From Symbiodinium natans (taxonomy: Eukaryota > Sar > Dinophyceae > Suessiales > Symbiodiniaceae): a stretch of DNA of 64,000 nucleotides. The stretch is taken from positions 684,001 through 748,000 of the forward strand of contig CAJNDS010002634.1 in assembly GCA_905221605.1 (NCBI GenBank), in the 5' to 3' direction. Both the position numbers and the translations under genes were made by a program. Shown here in pieces: positions 1 through 13,000 of the stretch. Positions within the stretch are counted from its first letter, which is position 1; the number at the start of each line of letters is the position of its first letter. The notes beneath the pieces are model-generated. The model was not told the origin of the DNA. It saw nothing but the letters and a program-made list of their open reading frames with translations, and did no database searches.

Positions 1-88
1 GTGTATATAAGGTTCCTTGTTAATATTGGTGAGTTTATATATTTGGTGTCCTTCTGGGGATACAAGGAACGTAAACCGTACTTCATAT
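1..88. repeat. 88-bp dispersed direct repeat, copy 1
   Basis: The first 88 bases match 1086-1172 at most positions: both contain GGTGAGT, then TGTCCTT, GGGGATACAAGG and CTACTTCAT-like ends. Copy 1 starts at the window edge and may be longer. Confidence 0.75.
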
Positions 89-150
89 ACATAATATATA
101 TATATATACATATACACATATGTTCTATGAATATATATATATATATATAA

Positions 151-188
<38 letters not shown>

Positions 189-190
189 CT
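88..190. repeat. AT dinucleotide-rich tract
   Basis: Nearly pure (TA)n with short interruptions. Similar tracts lie at 2545-2570, 16155-16178, 45595-45617 and 62925-63068. Confidence 0.9.
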
Positions 191-528
191 GTATATATAC
201 ATATGTTATTCCGTATTCGATGCCATGAAATCCTTTATGTTGTTCGTATGTAACCTTTTCTTCTTGTATATGCAGAGTCAAGTTGAGACCTGAGGATTCA
301 ACAAAGGTTTTGCAAAGCCTGCGGAATGTTCGAGGGTGCCCCTACGACCCCCGTTTAGGGTTTAGGGTTTAGAGGGTTTAGGGTTTAGGGTTTACCCCTC
401 TATACTACCACCCCTAGGTTCCCCCCCAAATTAAGGCTAGTCAGGGATAGTTAAGCCTGATTAAGGTTATTCAAGGGTTTGGGGTATCGGGTTTCGGGGT
501 TGCACCCTAAACCCGAAACCCGAAACCC

Positions 529-664
529 ATGCACCCATAAGGTTCCACAGTGGCTCCAGATATTGCTCGGGTGCCATTTGTTTAAGCCTGAAGGTCCGTA
601 CTTGAAGTACCTGCTCTTTTGGCTCCAGCTCAAACTCTGATGCAGTATAGTACTCTGATTTGGA
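529..664. CDS. exon-like segment, strand ambiguous
   Basis: On the minus strand the frame includes TASEFELEPKEQVLQVR and KQMAPEQYLEPLWNL; on the plus strand, after CATAAG, it reads VPQWLQILLGCHLFK. Both look coding. A CCCTAAACCCGAAACCC run sits on its left side. Confidence 0.25.
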
Positions 665-833
665 CAATGGGGGGTGGGAACATCGTAAGCAACATCCCAA
701 CCCTCCGCGGATCTCGCAGATCCCCTTCACCCAAGCCGAGGGGCGTCCTTTGAAAGGTCTCTGCTACATGCCCCTAAGCCCTAAAACCCTGAACCCTCTT
801 CCCCTAAACCCTAAACTCTGTGCACTTTGCAAG

Positions 834-907
834 GGACCACGAGCCGCAAGTTTGGCAGGTGCTTAATGCCCTGGCGCACAAGGACACACCGCCTGAGAAG
901 CCTCGGG
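834..907 (+). CDS. exon-like segment, product unknown
   Basis: Between a CCCTAAACCC run (ending about 818) and GGTTGCAAAAGGGTTTAGG, the frame DHEPQVWQVLNALAHK and DTPPEKPR is open; acceptor TTTGCAAG, donor GT at 908. It might be an N-terminal exon of the channel gene but no phase link was found. Confidence 0.35.
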
Positions 908-1085
908 GTTGCAAAAGGGTTTAGGGGAGAGGGTATAGGGATAAAGTTTTTTGCATAAACCTTCAGTTGTGGATCCTGCATCGCCGGCTTTGTTCCTGAA
1001 AGCAAGCGCCCTCATGGGACCTCACAAGATAGACAATTGCTGTCTCATGTGCATCATGCAGGGTGTATATTCCTGTCATTGGTGA

Positions 1086-1172
1086 GTGTACATAAGTTTT
1101 CTTCTTAATATCGGTGAGTGTATATATCGGGTGTCCTTTTGGGGATACAAGGGATATAAGCCCTACTTCATG
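1086..1172. repeat. 88-bp dispersed direct repeat, copy 2
   Basis: Diverged copy of the segment at the window start, same orientation, about 1.08 kb apart. It is not one of the inverted-repeat families described here. Confidence 0.75.
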
Positions 1173-1971
1173 TCTAGTGTGCTGGTGGCTTCCCCTTCCC
1201 GCTGAGGGTAAAAATTGGTCTCCGAAGAGCCCACAAAGAAAGGTTCTTCAACATGCCGTCGCCATCTTTGCACGGCCTCTTCGCAACTGTTGGAGCTCAT
1301 CAGACGCCGCTGGGTCTGAAGGCTCGTTCTACCTCGGGGTCTTATGTTTTTGTTTTTTTGTTTTGGGGGGGAGGGGGCGGTTGGGGGGGCACCTTGCTAG
1401 GAGGAATCCCTCTAATCCAGCACACCAAGCGATCCTAACCAGCTGAGAACTCGTCCGCGCATGGTAGACCCTATGGTGCCTGAAGCTCAGGATGCTTCAC
1501 GGCGGAACACATGTAGAGAACCACGCATACGAGAAGTGTGTCCCTGAAGCTGCGATTTACTAGTCTTAGTAGGTCGATAGGTACCTTACCATCCTCCTAT
1601 GCAACCCCGTAAGGGTTGTAGCAAATGGCTAAGGATAACAAACTCGCTACTAAGAATTTTTAAGCGAACGCGAAGTCGGAGAATAGTTGGGTTTGTGCGT
1701 GTGGCTGGGTGGGGGGGAACCATGTTGGTCACACATTTGTTATACACGCATGCCTCTAGAACATGAATCAGACGCATGAGTGTAGAAAAGATGTAGAGGG
1801 ATTTTTATGTATTTGTTGGGTTGGTTCTCTGCTCTTTCCCTAAGCACTTAGAAAGAGCTAGTCACCCTTGTGAAGCCTCGTTTTGCCATCCCTGACCCTT
1901 CTGCGGCCTCCATACATCCGAAAAAACTCACTTGGGGCAATGATCGCCCCCTTGTAGGGTTTAGGGGAACT

Positions 1972-2059
1972 TTTTGGATGCAAGTGGGCCAAGGCTCTTC
2001 GAGCTCGATCTCGACGGCAGCGCGACTCCCGAGATGCTGCGCGCCCTGGCTTGAAGAGA
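1972..2059 (+). CDS. possible EF-hand-like fragment
   Basis: One + frame reads LFELDLDGSATPEMLRALA followed by TGA, resembling half an EF-hand loop (DLDGSAT) and its flanking helix. Another + frame (KALRARSRRQRDSRDAA) is also open. A nine-unit TTTAGGG array follows at once. Assignment is weak. Confidence 0.25.
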
Positions 2060-2067
2060 AGCTTCAA

Positions 2068-2137
2068 TTTAGGGTTTAGGGTTTAGGGTTTAGGGTTTAG
2101 GGTTTAGGGTTTAGGGTTTAGGGTTTAGGGTTTAGGT
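2068..2137 (+). repeat. interstitial telomere-type array (TTTAGGG)n
   Basis: About ten perfect TTTAGGG units, the plant/alveolate telomere motif, inside non-telomeric DNA. It follows an exon-like segment. Confidence 0.95.
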
Positions 2138-2377
2138 AGAGGTTCTTATGTTCAGGTGGAAGGGTGGGTTTTCGGTTCGGCCCTCAGGCTTGCAATCAGC
2201 CAGGTCTTGCAGGTATGCCAGGGCATGGTAGAGTAGCCTGGGGACCTGATGAACCCTGAAGTTAAACTTCAGATACTACGATAGCTCCCTACTATGGTTT
2301 ATGAACCATCAACCCTTTTAGGGCTCATACTTGGTCCCCATGTCGGCTACGGGTAGGTTAGGGCAGGGTTTCTTCAG

Positions 2378-2499
2378 TCTCTCACGCGAAAGCCTACCTG
2401 GCCCCTGGAATCTCAAAGCTCCCACAGACGTATCTCCTCTTCCACTTTCACAAAACCAACCCCCGCATCCCTTGCAAGAATATGTGGGGCCGAACGGAA
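2378..2499 (+). CDS. exon-like segment, product unknown
   Basis: After GGGTTTCTTCAG, the frame SHAKAYLAPGISKLPQTY and LLFHFHKTNPRIPCKN is open. The 3' end is uncertain. Family unknown. Confidence 0.35.
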
Positions 2500-3445
2500 G
2501 ACATTTTCCAAAAAGGAAAATGCACAAATACAAAAAGAGAGAGACATATATATATATATATGTATGTATATAAGCAGCCATTTTGTCCCCCCCCCCCCCC
2601 TGGAGCCCCGTCAAACCCTACTTGGTCTGGCCCATCAAATACTCGGTGAGAACAGGGTTCAGGGTTTAGTCCAGGAGTCCCAGCAAGCTTGTCCCGGTCT
2701 TGGTTCAACGGGTTTAGGGAAATCAGACTCCTGGGCGGGATCCTATGAAACGCAATCAGGGGGATCCTAGCGGCTTCGGGCCTGGGTTGCTACATCATAG
2801 CAAACCGACAGACTTCTGCGACCCCCTACTCTGGCTACATTAAGAATCACAAGACACCGACTGTTTTGTGGATCATGCAACTTCTCACAAACGACTCTTC
2901 GGCGTAGGGTGTTTGGGTCGCAGGCGTAGGCAGGGCTTTGTGGTCTTGCCAAGGCTTTGTAGGATTGTAGGGGCCTTGAGAGTGAGAAGTTTCTGGCACG
3001 CTGCACGTCCAAACAATGAAGCGCAAGAGGCGAGGCCATTACCGAAGAGACCAGCGGCATAACGCCTCACGGCTGCAATCGTGATTTTTTGGCCTCCACG
3101 GATCTCGTTACAAACCCGACGTGATAGGAGCCTAGAGTGCCGAATGCAGACTTCCTCATTCCACATGGACAGTGCACCTGTCCATGCAGAGCACTCGGTC
3201 TAGGGGCAGCTAGTGAGCTCGTAAGTGCAGCACATGGTTTCCTCCCAAGGCCGGAAAGAGTGTCCATCATATAAAACTCAGACAGCAATTCTAAGCGCAA
3301 CATTCACATTCTTAGGACTCTGACATCAGCTCTAAAAGCAAATTCACGGTACATTGCCGGTGCAGCCTGGCAGCCCGAGGAAGACCACCACGTCGGACAA
3401 CATTCGGGCCTGGCTCGGCTCTCATAAGCACCTCTGCCCCACATT

Positions 3446-3514
3446 AGGGTTTAGGGTTTAGGGTTTAGGGTTTAGGGTTTAGGGTTTAGGGTTTAGGGTT
3501 TAGGGTTTAGGGTG
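3446..3514 (+). repeat. interstitial telomere-type array (TTTAGGG)n
   Basis: About nine to ten perfect units, followed by a GGAGGGGGT-type G-rich stretch. Confidence 0.95.
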
Positions 3515-4092
3515 GAGGGGGTGGGAGGGGGTGGGATCATCCGAAAACGGGACGAAGAACCCCCGAACCCTTAAGTGAAGCCTGGGACCTTCAATCTCCC
3601 CAGAGCTCCTTCTAACAGGGACCTGCTTTGAGGCAGCTGCGAATTGCCTGGCTCTTGCGGCTTAGGGTAGGGCTCAGGGTACGCCTCCAGCAATCTCGGC
3701 GTTTGAGGGCAGGTTCGAACCCCACAACTCTGCTGGGTTTGGGGCAAGGGGCTTCAGCTGTCTTCTGCGTGCCCAGGCGCAAACGGAGTTTGGTATTCTG
3801 CGGGGGGCGACTCCTGGGCAGTAAGACCTCAAACACTTCAACGTGCACCCCAGGACCCTAAACCCGAAACACTCGATCCCGGAGTCCCTATGCTACCGCC
3901 CCCTTAGGAATTATTTTTCATTTTGATTTATCTAAAACCCAAGGGAGCGTCAGAAGTGCTTTGATGAATAAAGCTTTGAGGGGAGGATAGTCTGCCAGCT
4001 CAACCCTGAACCCTGAACCCTAAACGCTAAACCCTATAAACCCTAAACCCTCGAGAGCCCGCAACCTATCCCGCATATAGTTTGCCAGCCAG

Positions 4093-7000
4093 GTTCGACT
4101 TAGTTCTCACCGCCCTTCTGTTCCTGAATGTGGTGTGGATGGGCCTCGAACTGCAGGTTGGACCTTGGGCGCGAGGTTGCATGAAACCCTAAACCCCAAA
4201 ACCCTAAACCCTAAACCCTAAACCCTAGGATTGGGGGGGGGGGGGAATTCTAGGGTGCATGTCTTAAACGACTTCACCTGGAGTGGCTGCATGGCATTTC
4301 GGCATGCGTGGGTGCTGGGCTTCAACGCACATGTTACTCGTTACATCTGAAAGGACCTTCTGCGTGACGTCCCTAAACCTGAACCCTAAACCCTAAACTA
4401 CTGCTGGGGAATGGTCCCGATGATGTGCTGGCTCACAGTGCAGTCGCGCTCAGCTGCTCAGACTCAGAGATAGCGCCGAGCAAACCCTAAACCCTAAACC
4501 TCTAGGGAGCTACAGCATCTCTGGGTCATGGTTGAAAACCAATCTAGATTTTTGTGAGTACCTGAACCCAATAAGGAGCAAAAAGGATTTTTTTACTGGT
4601 GCCCCAACAATGGTGCAGATCTTGGAAGAGCACGCAACCATTCCGTGCGGCATGAAGTTTTAAGCTCACGCATTCGCTAACCGGTGCTGCGTGCTTCAGG
4701 GTGATCACTACCCTGAACCCTAAACCCTAAACCCTAAAGTGTGCTTGCCAGGTCTCCGGGTCGTACACCGGATTTCGGCTGAACGTCAACAGCGTCACAC
4801 TGCTCCCCCCCGAATGGGAAGCCAATGCCAAGAGGTTCCTTGTGTGCATATGGGTGATTGGCAAGATGATGGTCCCTTTTGGGGTGCCCTAAATATTAGG
4901 TGCCGTAATATCATAGGGATCCGAAAAGGGACCCTAATTTTGACAACCACCCATATATACCTTACCCATAACCAGAGCCTTGTGTTTCCTCTACTATTCT
5001 CATATTAGAGTGATAATTGTTCTTTATAGCCTCGCCCTCTTGATCCTTACCCCTCCAACCACCTTGCTTGGCTCGAGACCTCCGGGCCCTGCAGTTCAGG
5101 GTCCGAGAGGCGGCAGAGCTTTTCGAAGCAATACAAGAAGTAGCTTCCCGTACTTTGGCAAAGCAGCGAGCAAACGCGATCGTAAGAAGCAGAGTCGGAG
5201 ACTTGCCGATGGGCCGCATTGGCCGGCCTAAACCCTAAACTCTAGACCCCAAACCCTCATTCCCAAACCCTCATTCCCAAACCCCTAACCCCTAACCCCT
5301 AACCCCTAACCCCAAACCCCTAACCCCTAACCCCTAACCCCTAACCCCTACCCGGCATCTCCAGGTTTTTTCAGACTGGCGACCTGATCTTCACTTCGCT
5401 GTACACCTTGGATGTCCTGGCGCCTCTGACGATGTCGGAGTTGATAAATGTCCGAGATCGTCTGCACCCCTACAGGGTTTAGGGTTTAGGGTTTAGGGTT
5501 TAGGGTTTAGGGTTTAGGGTTTAGGGTTTAGGGTTATTTTCATTACCCTTAAGTCCCTACGTATTCCTTGCAAAGCCCTAAACCGTTTGATATGTTTATA
5601 GGGCGCCCCAATCGTACCTCGGCTCACAAGAGCATGAACTAAAGCTTCGATGCTCTCACCCCCTCTCGAAGCCCAGAAGAAAACCAGACACTCAAGCCAA
5701 AACTGGAGCCATGTGTTTAGGGTTTAGGGTTATGGATTGTCCCCTGTGCCGCTCCGCAGTTTTTTTTTTCAGCTTAGCAAGTGGCGCGAACATGCGTTTC
5801 GGTGGCAGGCGGGCGGCATCTTCAGAGATGGCAGCCTAAAGGTCAGATTCAGATGCTGCCATAGCTTTGGGATGCCAACAGCTTCTTTAACAGGGGGCTA
5901 TAATGGGGGGGGGGGGAACTAGAATCCCTAGTAAACAGGGGTAACATCCCAAGGAATAACATCTAAGTGGCAGGCGGTTGGGATTTATTGTTAGATCCAT
6001 CTAAGCTCAGCTGGGCAACCTGAAATCCAAACCCGAAGTACACCCAGCCAATGGACATCAGTGGGGATGTTTTCTTATACTAACAGTCCTGAAAAAGGGG
6101 ATTAGAGTAGGGGGTACTATAATCCCGATTCAGGACTGTTAGTACAAGGGGGGAGCATCCCCAGACATCAGACGACCGAGGTGCGCATCGTTTTGCTGAG
6201 AAGGCAGTTCTGGCGTCAGTGCATGAACTACTTGGACGTCTTGGTGACGTTGGTCTCCATCATTGAGGCCCAACACTAACACCGCGCCAAAAACTACACT
6301 GCAGTGAGACCATGTGACCCCTCTTGCTGTCGGGAACCGTCATAATCTATACCCGCACGCCTATAGGCTTCAAATAAACCCAAACCCTAAACCGAATCTC
6401 TATAGTGCTATAGTGTCACAAGGTCATCATGGTCACCCCTGTGAACCCCTTCCTCTTCCGGCTGCTGCGGATCGGCAAATTGGCTCGTGCTCTGCGGCTC
6501 ATCACACTGTCGAATGCTCCTGGGTCGAATTGTTTAGGGTTTAGCATCTAGATAGCCATTAGCTTTTAGGGTTTAGACTTCTTCATTCTCGAAGTGAAGC
6601 AGGTTGAGGTTTGAGGCGTTTAGGGATGGGTGTGGGAGGTATCCAATGTAGGATGGTCCACTTTGGCTACTTGTTTTCCGCTTCCTCTGGCCTTCGGTAG
6701 TCTAGCATCCCAGTCCCGCGCTATGGATCCTAGACCCTCGAGGCCCATAAACCCTAAGCTCCGCACTCTGACAACCTACATACGCCCTATTGGCCAGGCC
6801 TTCCAGGCACATGTTTCTGTGCATGCTGGCTTGCTGTGCATATCTGCAGGGAGATCACGCCACAGACGCGGGAAGAGGGACAGGGAGAGAGAGAGAGAGA
6901 GCTTGCACGTGGTATTCGGAGACTGGTCCTCTGAAAGGAAACAACAGCAGGGTTCGCGCCGCAGATCAAGATTTCCTCCCTACCCGAGAGCCTTTAGCCG

Positions 7001-10000
7001 CTGACGCCTGCCAACCCTGAGCTCCAAGCACCCGACGCCCCGAAGATTTCATGCAGACGCCTGGAAAGTATGCGAAAGCACGGAACCACACCAAATCATG
7101 TGCGTGCACGTGACGCATATACCGTATACCAGACATACCCTTACACACCTTAAACCCTAACCCTAAACCATGCATTCGTAGAGAGAGAGAGAGAGCACTC
7201 TTCTTGACCCTGACACGAGGTTTTGCAATCACTGGAGCTGCTGACGAAGTGCTTGCAAGCAAGTGTGGAGATGCTGTTGCCTGGCATTCTCTGGCTTTTC
7301 AAGGCTCGTGGAATCCAGGCTCAGGTTCCCTTTTTAAAGCAGAATCATCTGAGGGGCGGTTTAGGGTTGAGGGTTTAGGGTTTAGGGTTTGGGGGGGGGG
7401 GGGGGGGGGGGGTCGGGAGCATCGCACCTTTTCCTTACATTGCGCCTGTTTGCACAAACACAGTGCAATTTCAAATGCTCGGATGCTGCGCCCAGGTTTT
7501 GGACTTTCTGTCTGCTGATGTGCATCCAATGCGTGGCCGGAATGCTCGTGAACCTTGTACCCTAAACCCTAAACCCTAAACCCTAAACCCTAAGCCCTAA
7601 ACCGTGTAGTGCGAGTTGGGAAATCCGCTTCCTGGGTTCGTGGCGCAGGAACGGAAATCCAAACCATGGAAGCCAAAGAGCAACACCTAAGCCACTCATG
7701 GCAGTTCCTTGAAACCTTAAAGTGGGGTCATCTAGCCGCACTATATAGCTCTTATTAAAGTAAATGAACCATAAACCCTTTTAAGGTTCATGTCGTCAAG
7801 GTTGAGATTCCTTCAACCCAGCATCCAAGCCCTGTTGGAAACCTCGGAGGTAGTAGCCGCCTTCACAGAAGGTTGCAGACTATAGGCTCGCCAGTTTTTC
7901 TGAAGCCCAGCACGCCCAAAGCCCTTAAAACCCGAAGCAAAGGCACCAAAACCCCAAAAGCACCTTCCCCCGGACCCCTGAGCTCATGAAAACCTCCCTC
8001 CAGCCGCTCGCACAAAGAATCATTCTCGGAGCCGTAGAGGGCTTATCATCAGGGTTACGGCTTTAGGGCTGCGAGGGCTTGTCATGATCCACGGGGTGCG
8101 AGGAAGGTGTAAGTGGCCTATTGTGGGCTACGAGTCTAGGGCTGGTGGTCTGGGCCGACACGCGCCTCAGGATTAAGAAGGTTTAGGGTTTAGGGTGTGA
8201 GGTTTTAGGGAGCTTGCTTCAGGGCTGATGAGGCAGGGTGTCGAAGGGTTAAGAAGGGGTCTGTCAGGGATTCTAGGGATCGATTTCAGGCCTTGAAGTG
8301 GGTTTAGGGTTTAGGGTTTAGGGTTTAGGGTTTCGGGCATGGGGCCGCTGAGGAGCGGATTGTGCCGCGACTTCATCGAGGATGAGCGCTTTGTCTCAAG
8401 ACCTTGCCTCTCTTGTCCATGGATGAACCCATGAATCCTATTTAGGGTTTAGGGTTTAGGGGTATGTGAGCCCCATGTCTAAGTTCATTCAGCCCCTAAG
8501 GGTACCACCAATGTGTTCCAGTCGGATCTGAAGTTTCTTGCTCGAGGTTGAAGGTATGTCACACTCTTCAGGAATGTGACACTCTTCAGAATTCGATTGC
8601 GGCCAGTTCAAAGTTCAGTTAGCCCCTAAGGGTACAATCAACATGTTCCGGTGGGATCCGGGGGTTCATGCGAGAGGTCTGCGGTACTGACGCTCTTCAG
8701 GCATTTTGGCCGACCAAACCGCAAACCTCAGCCCTTAAGCCCAATTCCTGAGCCGAACCCCTGCAGTTAAGTTCTGTGGAGATACGCCTTGGTCCCCCCG
8801 TACTTCCCGACGACCCAGATTCCTAAACCTTCACAAAGCTTGGCCCTTATGCTTAGATTTCCCGAGGCTTGAACCGAGTGAAACCTTCAAGCTACGCTCA
8901 GGGCCCGCAACCCTCAGATTCGTGAAGAAGTCTTCCGGTACTATGGCACCTTCTCGCGTACGCTTCTTTGGCCTAAACCTAGGCACCAGTAGAAGCTAGG
9001 CAGTTCGAGAGAGGTTGCTGACAGATGTTTTGGGAATGCTAGTTCGCGGTATCTGGGTAATGCCCGGCCCTGACATAAGCTCCGAAATTCTTGAACCTTT
9101 GAGCGGCATGGCCTGGCAACAAGTAGCCTTCGCAGACTATTCTAAGAAAGTAAGGCTGAAGCACTTTCTTTGAGATGCCTTAAGAGTCCCACACAAGCAA
9201 GTAGCCGCAGCTCACTCTGCCATCGGCAATGGCTGCCCTCAAAACGACAGAGGCATGCCGACTTGTGACAGGGGTCCTGTACTCACACAGACTTCTCGAG
9301 TTTAGGGTTTATGGCGTAGGGTTTAAGCCCGAGCAAAAGGCGAGTGGTGCCTGGCAGGGGGAAGGGACACCTCTGCCAAAGATCTGCTGCCGAGTGAGCA
9401 ATTGAAACACATATGGGGGATTACGATCTTAAGGGTGCCCCAAAGAAGCGACACCCCAATAGTCGGATCCCCTTGTAGTATGGACCCCAATACGGTATCC
9501 TAGTATCGTAAACCCCATCTGCCTTAAAAGGGACTAGAGTAGAAGATGGTGCATGACCCCAATTTTTTTGAACCCATAGTAGGATCCCCGTATAATAAGC
9601 TAGTATCGTAGATCCCCGTATGGAAACCAAACCCGGGTCTTAGACACGCTTGCTGCATCCAAAGGCACAGAGTCAACACGAGTTGGGCCTGCAAAGAGAA
9701 ACGAACGGCAAGAGGAGCGTAAAATCAGGAGCTCTGTGAGAATGCGGCCGAGGCCGTAGCATGTGAGTCAGATGACTTGTCTTGCGGATATTGTGGCTGG
9801 TCAGGCATCCGCAGGTTTGGGAAATCAACCGGCGAGGTGAGGTTGATGGCTGTTGATTGTGAGGAAGGGGGTGCGATGGCGGAATTCGACCACTGCGCAC
9901 GGCCGGCTACGAGCCTACCAACTGAGCCTACCACTGCCATTGTGTTTCATCACGCGGTCGAAACAGTTACGAACAGTATTCCCTTACAATCCCTTTATGA

Positions 10001-13000
10001 TTATACTCTCATAGCCCCCAAAAACCGATTGAAATTATTAAGGCCACTATTTTGCGGCTTTCGGACCCTTTGCGCTCCGTGGGTGCCGGGTTGCTGTTTG
10101 CCTGGACCGCCGCAGTCGGGTTGCTGTTTGCCTTAGCAGCGCGTTGCACTCAACACGCGCGTGCATGCTCGAGTGTCACATGTTTGGGGTTTAGGGTTTA
10201 GGGTTTAGGGTTTAGGGCTTAGGTCAAGTCTGCTGGGTCACTTCAGCGCATGTCCCACGCGCTGGTACCAAGCAGAAGGGACACCCACGTGCCAGCTGAA
10301 ATCCAAACAGACTCTCGAACCGAGCGTGCGAGGAAGTCGTGCAACTAGTTTGCCGCACTCTACGTCAGTTATTTCCAACCAGCACCATGACTCCAGTGTA
10401 GGCTTCATCCTCACCAATCCGAGCTTTGACCGTTCATGCAAAAATCCCGCGCGCGTGAACACGTAGCTCAGGTTCTTGAGCATGTTTGAGATTCTCTTCG
10501 CGAGTCTTAGGGGTATTTGGCAAGAATTTTCATTTTTGTTATTGTAATTCCTAAGGAACTGCTGAGTTTTTGCTAGGGTGCTAAAGTTCAGTAAAAAGGA
10601 ACTGGGGGCCGCCTTGTCGAGTCGTGGTGGAGAACATAAGTGAGCCCTGGAGGCATTGGCTGGTGTAGGGTTCTAGGATGTATAGCATGCGAAAGCTGCG
10701 GGATCTCGATACATATTCAAGTCGAATGTGAACCTACGGCGCGAACAAAGGTTCTTGAGTAAGCCCTACCTACACTAGATTTCCGAAACTTCACAAGACA
10801 CTCACGAAAGTGCATTCGCACCATTCGAATAGTGTGCAGCCCGTGATTTGACCCCCGACAAGTACGACCGTACACACCGGGGGCCCGAACCTTAGCCTCG
10901 GTAGCCCAGTGGTACCCTTTACCCGTTTTTTTTGGTTCTGCGTTCGTTTATGAAGCAACCAACCCAAAAAGGGTGCCCTTATGAAATATGGTTCCTGGGC
11001 CACCAAGTAATTCTTGTATCCCCAAGCCTCAGACTCTTCCGCGAACGTGAGATCTCGGCTACCCTGCCACCGTTGTGAATCGAAGGCTTTCCGAGAAAGT
11101 CCAGCTGAGGAATGGTTTTCAGCTTTCTTCTTGCTGTACCGGTGTGTTTTGGGATTTGCTGTCCTAAACGCACCTTGGCGGCAAGATTGTTGGATGCCGT
11201 GCCCCTACACCCTAAATCCTAGAACCCTAAATTTAAATTCCATGGTGTCTGATCTAATCTGCCGCCTTGTGACAGTGGAAGAGGCGCTCGGGTATTTCCC
11301 GGCCTTTATCTGCACAGCAACAGACAACAGACAACAGATCTGCTGGTTTTCCTTACAGTGGCCACCGAAGGCGTCTCTGCGAGACGGAGCTTGGAGCTGC
11401 CTTGCCTGTGAGAGAGAGAGAGAGAGATCTGCTGGTTTAGGGTTTAGGGTTTAGGGTCCGAGCCGTAAAAAGGGTTTAGGGTTTAGGGTTTAGGCAATGT
11501 TGCAAGAGTTGGCTCTGGTGACAGTGACAACTTCATGTTACCTTCAACGTTCTCGTTCGCCACAGACCTAGGCGTAACTGTTACAGCAATTGCAAACACA
11601 GCGGCAAGGTTCATGAACCCTTTAACCACAATCCGAGTGGGGAGGAGTTCTACGTGTGGGGTGTTTCAGGTAGTCAGTGCCGTCTTCGTGCAGCAGACCA
11701 TGAAGACCGCAAGTTCAGACGAGGACAACGTCGTTTGCAAGTGGGCAACATGTGCGCATTCTAAACCGCAACAATGTTCGTGCTCGATGCCTGGTTCACT
11801 TGTTCAGGAGCTGGCGTTCAAGCAGAAAGAGCGGGATGTTGCGATGTACACGCGCAAGGCGGGAACTATCCTTGAACCTGAGGCTACCCATCTCTAATCC
11901 TATAACGCTCAGATAGCAGAGTCGGCACCAAGTAAACCTTATGCTGTAACAACAGGCCAGAGGCTCCACATGCTGCAAACCCTCGACCTAACCCGATCTG
12001 CAGTTCTTGCGGTTTAGGGTTTAGGGCTTAGGGCTTAGGGTTTAGGGTTTAGGGTTTAGGGTTTGGGTTTAGGGGAGCACCTAAGAAGCCCCAAAGCCCA
12101 CAGGCAAATCAAGGTGGCGCGAAGAGTAACCAAGCAGATGGTGCCACGCCTTGACAATTTGAGCCTAACCTTGGCTCCTATACCCTTCTGCCATACTCCC
12201 GACTAAAGTATATTAAAGTACATTAAAGTACATTAAAGTATATTTAAAGTATAATAAAGTATATTAAAGTATATTAAAGTACATCAAAGTATATTAAAGT
12301 ACATTGAACCGAAAGCCCTTTTTACGGGTCTATTTTTTCGTCCCAAAGGCAGGCCCCACATGCGTGCCCAGAGTCCTCGAGCCCATGAAGCCCTGAACTT
12401 CGACAGGTGAAGAAGTTGTTCCAAACCATGGACGACTCAGGCGCAGACCCTCAACTTTTTACCCTAAACCCTAATCCCTGAACCCTGATGTCACGAAACA
12501 CATCTTCAAATCTTCGTGCCTCACAGTAGCAAAGGTATATAGTAAGGTGAAATGCCACATTCAAAAACATTCAAATGCATAATGGAGCCACCTGCGGTTA
12601 CCATGCGCGCATGTGTTTGGTGGGTTTCGTGACATGTTTTAGCAGAAGTATGGTTACTGGTCTACCAGGTTGTTCCTTTTTCAGCATGTTCATGGCATGT
12701 ACTGGTTTGCACCTGCTTGTGTTCCGGGGTCGCCGGTTGAACACATTGTGTGGCATCGGTGTGTAAGGTGGCTGATGCTCTAACGCAATATCTGGAATGC
12801 TTTTTTGGCAATTGAGGGAGTGGAAATGTACCTTTGGGTAAAATGTTGATCATGGAGCTCGGGTGTCTGCAAAGGGAATCTTCGTAGGCTCACGCTGTTG
12901 CCCAGGCGATGGTTCCTTGAACTTGGAAGAGTTTGCCAAGCTGGCCAACTCCCCAAAGCTCAAGTCGCTTTGCTGCAGTTCCCTTCATTTGTGCCTTGCA

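Noticed and set aside
2068-2137. A chromosome end
   Set aside because: TTTAGGG arrays occur throughout in both orientations, are short (up to about 40 units) and lie beside exons; they are interstitial.
5420-5476. S2 exon continuing to the TTTAGGG array (55 more bases)
   Set aside because: It inserts 19 residues between S2 and S3; ending at the GC donor 5420 gives the usual LDVL-VRIVLLRRQFW join.
10131-10188. MLECHMFG segment as the pore exon of the channel
   Set aside because: It needs a non-AG acceptor or adds eight residues to the pore helix; the exon at 10472-10501 fits phase, length and the family pattern.
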